Shown in pieces: positions 60,231-64,000 of a DNA stretch of 64,000 nt. The stretch covers positions 1-64,000 of the forward strand of contig JAJDAD010000020.1 of NCBI GenBank assembly GCA_029262055.1. The letters run 5' to 3'. The translations under genes and the position numbers were made by a program. The DNA comes from Candidatus Zhuqueibacterota bacterium (lineage in GTDB: Bacteria > Zhuqueibacterota > Zhuqueibacteria > Oceanimicrobiales > Oceanimicrobiaceae). The notes under the pieces were generated by a model. That model ran no database searches, was not told where the DNA came from, and saw nothing but the letters and a program-made list of their open reading frames with translations. Within the stretch, counting starts at the first letter, position 1, and each line of letters opens with the position of its first letter.

Positions 60231-61613
60231 ATGTGCAAGTTTAGCTCCCGCAGCGTACTCGCCCTTTGCATGCTTGTTTTTGCGCTTTGCTCTGAACCTG
60301 CATTCTGCAAGGACAAACCGACCACGCTGGTTTTCCCGTCGTTCCTGCACACAATGGGCATTCGTAAGGCGACCAGGTTTCACCTGATGCTGTACACCAG
60401 AAATCGCGTCAAGGTTCGTTCACCGGAAGGCATTGCAGTCGCGCGTCTGCAAAGTTGGGACGATCCAACCACCGAGGATGACGACGATGAAGTGACCGGA
60501 TACGGCGTGAATTCCGGGGCGAACGTAATTATTTACAACAAATCCATGACCGCGCTTGGATTCTATGGTTTAAATGAACGCGGTGAAAGAAAACTGCTGC
60601 GCCCGACGGCAGTCGCCGCAAATGAGCGCGGCGACGTCTATGTCGCGGATACAGGAAAGCACCGGATCGTGCGCTTGTTCAATCCGAAAGCCAAGCTGGA
60701 TTTTGTACAAGCCATTGGCACCCGCGGTCAAGATCCCGGGCAGTTCGAGGCGCCGCAGGGAGTGGCACTGGATGAGTCCGGTACGGTTTACACCTCAGAC
60801 ACGGGCAATGACCGGATTCAAGTGTTTGACCCGCAGGGCAATCTGGCGTACATTACGGGGGAAAAGGGAAAAGCACCGGGTCGTCTTTGGCGGCCGACTG
60901 CGATTGCCGTCACCAATGGCAAGGAACGCTGGTCGCATTACAAAGATGCCTTCATTGCGGTGGTGGACCTGGACGGCAGCAGAGTGCAGACCTTTACACT
61001 CGAAGGGAAACCGCTCAAGAGTGCAACCGTGGACTCTTTTTTTGCAAAACCGGGTCTGTTACGCTATCCCGCCATCGATTACTACAGCAACATCTGGGTC
61101 ACCGACATGGAGAATCACTGCATACATAAATTTGACCGGCATCTGAATTATTTGACCTCTTTTGGCCGCAAGGGCGGCGGCGACCGTGAGTTCAATCAAC
61201 CGAGAGGGATCGCGTTTTACAAGCGGTTTGGCCAGGTGTTCATTGCAGAGAAGGAGTCAGCGCAATACTACTGGGTCGGGTGTGACGTATTTGAGTTCTC
61301 AGCGACTTTTTCCGAGGGCGAGATAATCCTGCGTTTCTTCCTGACCGAGCCATCGTTTGTTACGCTTGCCGTTGAGACCCCTTCCGGGAAGAAGCGCTCA
61401 GGATTTTTCAAGCGTAAAAAGCTATTCGCCGGCAACCAGGAAATTCACATAAATACGGCTTGGCAAACAGCGCTCAACCGGCCGGCGGTCAGCCGGGATT
61501 CCGGGTCCAGGTTTACAGAAGGTAAGTACTTGATAAAACTGCAAATTGAGCCTACCTATTCATCCTTGAACTATTTTTTAAAAGAAGTTGAAACTTCACT
61601 TTCCATTCGTTAA
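60231..61613 (+). CDS. Exported NHL-repeat beta-propeller protein
   Basis: About 460 residues. The ATG at 60231, one base after the uvrC stop, begins a signal peptide ('VLALCMLVFALCSEPAFC'); the track's longer frame lies inside uvrC. NHL blades are clear: 'LLRPTAVAANERGDVYVADT' and 'GKHRIVRLFNPK', 'FEAPQGVALDESGTVYTSDT' and 'GNDRIQVFDPQGNLAYITGE', 'YPAIDYYSNIWVTDMENHCI', and 'FNQPRGIAFYKRFGQVFIAE'. The C-terminal 130 residues form a beta-rich domain of FlgD-like style ('PSFVTLAVETPSGKKRSGFF') without the 'NPFNP' tail. A binding or scaffold role outside the cytoplasm is likely. Confidence 0.87.
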   Translation: MCKFSSRSVLALCMLVFALCSEPAFCKDKPTTLVFPSFLHTMGIRKATRFHLMLYTRNRVKVRSPEGIAVARLQSWDDPTTEDDDDEVTGYGVNSGANVIIYNKSMTALGFYGLNERGERKLLRPTAVAANERGDVYVADTGKHRIVRLFNPKAKLDFVQAIGTRGQDPGQFEAPQGVALDESGTVYTSDTGNDRIQVFDPQGNLAYITGEKGKAPGRLWRPTAIAVTNGKERWSHYKDAFIAVVDLDGSRVQTFTLEGKPLKSATVDSFFAKPGLLRYPAIDYYSNIWVTDMENHCIHKFDRHLNYLTSFGRKGGGDREFNQPRGIAFYKRFGQVFIAEKESAQYYWVGCDVFEFSATFSEGEIILRFFLTEPSFVTLAVETPSGKKRSGFFKRKKLFAGNQEIHINTAWQTALNRPAVSRDSGSRFTEGKYLIKLQIEPTYSSLNYFLKEVETSLSIR

Positions 61614-61622
61614 CTTCCGCGC

Positions 61623-63848
61623 ATGAACGAACCCACTGTTGACCTCGAGCTGGCACGTGCTCATGGCCTCGAGCCTGAAGAGTATGACCGGATAGTTGCG
61701 ATGCTCGGTCGCACACCTACATACACTGAGTTGGGCATTTTTTCTGTGATGTGGTCGGAGCACTGCAGTTACAAGAATTCAATCGCGTTGCTCAAAACTT
61801 TCCCGAAAGAGGGGGAACATCTGCTCGTGGAAGCGGGCGAAGAGAATGCCGGTCTCGTGGACATCGGTGACGGACTTGCGGTGGCATTCAAGATCGAAAG
61901 CCATAATCATCCTTCTGCCGTTGAGCCTTATCAGGGCGCCGCCACCGGCGTTGGCGGAATTTTGCGCGACATATTCACGATGGGAGCCCGGCCCATTGCG
62001 GCACTCAATTCACTGCGATTCGGCAGTCTCGACGACCCGCGGGTGCGCTATTTGTTCAAAGGAGTGGTCAAGGGAATAGCCGATTACGGCAACTGTTTCG
62101 GCGTACCTACCATTGGCGGTGAAGTCTATTTCGATGAAAGCTATGAGGGCAATCCGCTGGTGAATTGCATGGCCGTTGGGCTGGTCAAGCACGAGCGCGT
62201 TGCCAGTGCAATCGCGTCGCATCCGGGGAGCTCGGTGATCCTGATCGGTTCCGCCACCGGCCGGGATGGCATTCACGGCGCTACTTTTGCGTCGACTGAA
62301 ATAGATGATGAATCAAGCGACCAGAGGCCACAAGTGCAGGTGGGTGACCCGTTTACCGAAAAACTCTTGCTCGAAGCCACACTGGAAATTATCAAAGAAG
62401 ACCTGATTGTTGGCATTCAGGATATGGGTGCTGCCGGCATCACTTGCTCCTCCAGCGAGATGGCGGCGAAAGGTGGCTGTGGCATAACCATCGATATAGA
62501 AAAAGTGCCGCTGCGCGAAGACCGAATGACCCCGTATGAGATCCTGCTGTCCGAATCGCAGGAAAGAATGCTTGTTGTTGCCCAAAGTGGGCAGGAGCAG
62601 CGAATCCGTGATATTTGCCGCAAGTGGGACCTGCACGCCGAGATCATCGGTGCGGTAAGTGCAAAGCCGAACATCACGATTCAGATGAACGGCAGCACCG
62701 TGGCGGATATCAACGCTGAGTCCCTTGTTCTCGGTGGCGGCGCTCCTGTTTATCACAGGGAAACCAGAGTGCCCGAGTACATTGACCGCCACCGTGCATT
62801 TGAACCCGAGAACCTGCCTTGCCCGCAGGATCTTAGCCGGGCTTTGCTCGACTTGTTGTCTTCCCCAAACATCGCGAGCAAGCAGTGGGTCTACCAACAG
62901 TACGACCACATGGTCAGGTCGAACACAATGGTTCTGCCCGGTGCCGACGCAGGCGTCGTCCGCATCAAAGGCACCGACAAGGCGCTGGCCCTCAGTACGG
63001 ATTGCAACGGAAAATACGTCTATTTGAACCCACGCACAGGCGGAAAAATCGCAGTCGCCGAGGCGGCCAGAAATGTCGTTTGTTGCGGCGCCGTTCCTGT
63101 GGCAATAACAAACTGCCTCAACTTCGGGAATCCGTACAAACCGGAGATCTACTGGCAGTTTTCAGAGGCAGTCGCTGGCATAGGTGAGGCCTGCCGGGTC
63201 CTAAACACCCCGGTCACCGGCGGCAATGTTAGCTTTTACAACGAGAACCCAAAAGGGGCCGTGTACCCGACCCCGGTCATCGGAATGTTGGGCATTGTGG
63301 AATCCTTGGAACACGTGACCACGTCCTGGTTTAAGCGTCCTGGTGACGTTCTGGTACTTTTGGGCAGGAGCGGTGGTCACGTCGGCGGCAGCGAGTACCT
63401 AAAAATACAATTCGACCTATTGACAGGAGATTGTCCGCCCATAGACTTGCCATATGAGAAGCGTCTGCAAAGCCTGGTCTTGCAAGGCATCAGGGCAGGT
63501 TTCGTCAATTCGGCCCATGACTTGTCTGAGGGCGGGCTGGCGGTTGCTCTGGCGGAGTCGTGTTTCACCGGCAGAGACCAACTGGGTGTGGATTGCGCCT
63601 TCGAGTTTTCTGGTCGGGCGGACTTCAGCTTGTTTGGTGAGGACCAGTCTCGCATTCTGGTGTCGGTTGAACCCGATAAGCTGGAAGAAATCCTTAACCA
63701 GGCTGCCAGTTACGATGTCGGCAGTCAAGTCATTGGCACGGTCACCGATAACGGCCGCATTCTTGTCGAAGGGGTCATCGACATCCCGGTTAGCAAGGCT
63801 GCTCAAGCCTACAACTGCGCCCTCGCAAAGAAGATGGAGGTCAGATAA
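61623..63848 (+). CDS. purL: Phosphoribosylformylglycinamidine synthase subunit PurL
   Basis: A 741-residue protein of the small (non-fused) PurL type, working with separate PurQ and PurS in purine synthesis. Blocks: '[20 protein letters not shown]', '[20 protein letters not shown]', '[20 protein letters not shown]', '[20 protein letters not shown]', '[16 protein letters not shown]', '[20 protein letters not shown]', '[20 protein letters not shown]', '[20 protein letters not shown]' and '[17 protein letters not shown]'. Length and order match Bacillus-type PurL. No purQ or purS is adjacent. Confidence 0.97.
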   Translation: MNEPTVDLELARAHGLEPEEYDRIVAMLGRTPTYTELGIFSVMWSEHCSYKNSIALLKTFPKEGEHLLVEAGEENAGLVDIGDGLAVAFKIESHNHPSAVEPYQGAATGVGGILRDIFTMGARPIAALNSLRFGSLDDPRVRYLFKGVVKGIADYGNCFGVPTIGGEVYFDESYEGNPLVNCMAVGLVKHERVASAIASHPGSSVILIGSATGRDGIHGATFASTEIDDESSDQRPQVQVGDPFTEKLLLEATLEIIKEDLIVGIQDMGAAGITCSSSEMAAKGGCGITIDIEKVPLREDRMTPYEILLSESQERMLVVAQSGQEQRIRDICRKWDLHAEIIGAVSAKPNITIQMNGSTVADINAESLVLGGGAPVYHRETRVPEYIDRHRAFEPENLPCPQDLSRALLDLLSSPNIASKQWVYQQYDHMVRSNTMVLPGADAGVVRIKGTDKALALSTDCNGKYVYLNPRTGGKIAVAEAARNVVCCGAVPVAITNCLNFGNPYKPEIYWQFSEAVAGIGEACRVLNTPVTGGNVSFYNENPKGAVYPTPVIGMLGIVESLEHVTTSWFKRPGDVLVLLGRSGGHVGGSEYLKIQFDLLTGDCPPIDLPYEKRLQSLVLQGIRAGFVNSAHDLSEGGLAVALAESCFTGRDQLGVDCAFEFSGRADFSLFGEDQSRILVSVEPDKLEEILNQAASYDVGSQVIGTVTDNGRILVEGVIDIPVSKAAQAYNCALAKKMEVR

Positions 63849-63893
63849 TCACGGACACTCCACAGACAACGAACAGTCACACAGGAGGCGACT

Positions 63894-64000
63894 GTGCAAA
63901 GTAAATCAACCTTGCCCAGCCATGAAATAGAAGCCGTATCTATCAACGATGACGACCTCACCATCCAGCAAGTAATCGCGGTGACGCGTCATTTTGCCAA
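63894..64000 (+). CDS. Start of an aromatic amino acid / histidine ammonia-lyase (cut by window)
   Basis: A GTG at 63894 has a perfect AGGAGG site 5 bases upstream and opens a frame reaching the window end (35 codons). The segment 'DDLTIQQVIAVTRHFA' resembles the N-terminal 'LTIEDVVAVARH' of histidine or phenylalanine ammonia-lyases. Too little sequence is present for the MIO 'ASG' triad or to choose between HAL and PAL/TAL. Confidence 0.6.
   Translation, partial: MQSKSTLPSHEIEAVSINDDDLTIQQVIAVTRHFA

Noticed and set aside
1-64000. CRISPR array, prophage, insertion sequence or toxin-antitoxin system
   Set aside because: No regularly spaced repeats, transposase, integrase, or paired small toxin/antitoxin genes were seen anywhere in the window.

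Overview
The window is a bacterial chromosome segment with dense genes on both strands, base composition slightly above half GC, and no sign of phage, insertion sequences or CRISPR. Four intact secreted proteins and one decayed remnant end in the same 'NYPNPFNP...' C-terminal module (FlgD-like / Por-type sorting tail). With the Tat-exported sulfatase, the many signal peptides and the gene content, this points to the FCB side of the tree, something like Calditrichota/KSB1 or a neighbouring candidate phylum. That placement is inference from protein style; no rRNA or universal marker is present to fix it.

Layout. 0-5 kb: an unknown exported protein, a decayed sorting-tail fragment, then a Cys-type iduronate-2-sulfatase-like enzyme directly followed by its radical SAM maturase. 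5-10.8 kb: a solute-binding protein whose stop overlaps the start of a sensor kinase, then an NtrC-type regulator and a lone receiver protein, a probable ligand-sensing circuit with no transporter permease. 10.8-20.2 kb: secreted proteins with sorting tails (cohesin/dockerin-like, M23 peptidase multidomain, lamin-tail, DNRLRE), a beta-propeller protein and an RRM RNA-binding protein. 20.2-23.7 kb: NamZ-like muramidase, AraC regulator and a NagX/HGSNAT-like acyltransferase. 23.8-30.3 kb: a compact histidine operon (hisG-D-C-B-H-A-F-I) preceded by a promoter, a His-rich leader peptide and a textbook attenuator absent from the ORF track. 30.4-33.9 kb: an unusual 1140-residue protein that joins a molybdopterin oxidoreductase to a complete NifS/IscS-type cysteine desulfurase. 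34-39 kb: an orphan protein with a sigma-54-like promoter, an M1 peptidase with HEAT-like repeats, and a B12-binding radical SAM protein whose true start appears to be an ATC codon. 39.8-46 kb: two class V PLP enzymes flanking a DUF302 protein, a HAD hydrolase, a PHP lipoprotein and a TrhO-type rhodanese. 46-64 kb: mostly housekeeping (pteridine-reductase-like SDR, thiamine-binding-like protein, CPBP protease, MltG, PcrA/UvrD helicase, a giant TPR protein, ECF sigma and anti-sigma, NadC, methylmalonyl-CoA epimerase, UvrC, NHL protein, PurL) and the start of an aromatic amino acid/histidine ammonia-lyase cut by the window edge.

The strongest candidates for undescribed biology are the molybdoenzyme-desulfurase fusion, which would place the sulfur donor and a sulfur-requiring molybdenum cofactor enzyme in one polypeptide, and the neighbouring concentration of sulfur-transfer and class V PLP genes. 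The histidine attenuator is a clean regulatory discovery. All functional names come from motif recognition by eye; no database search was run.
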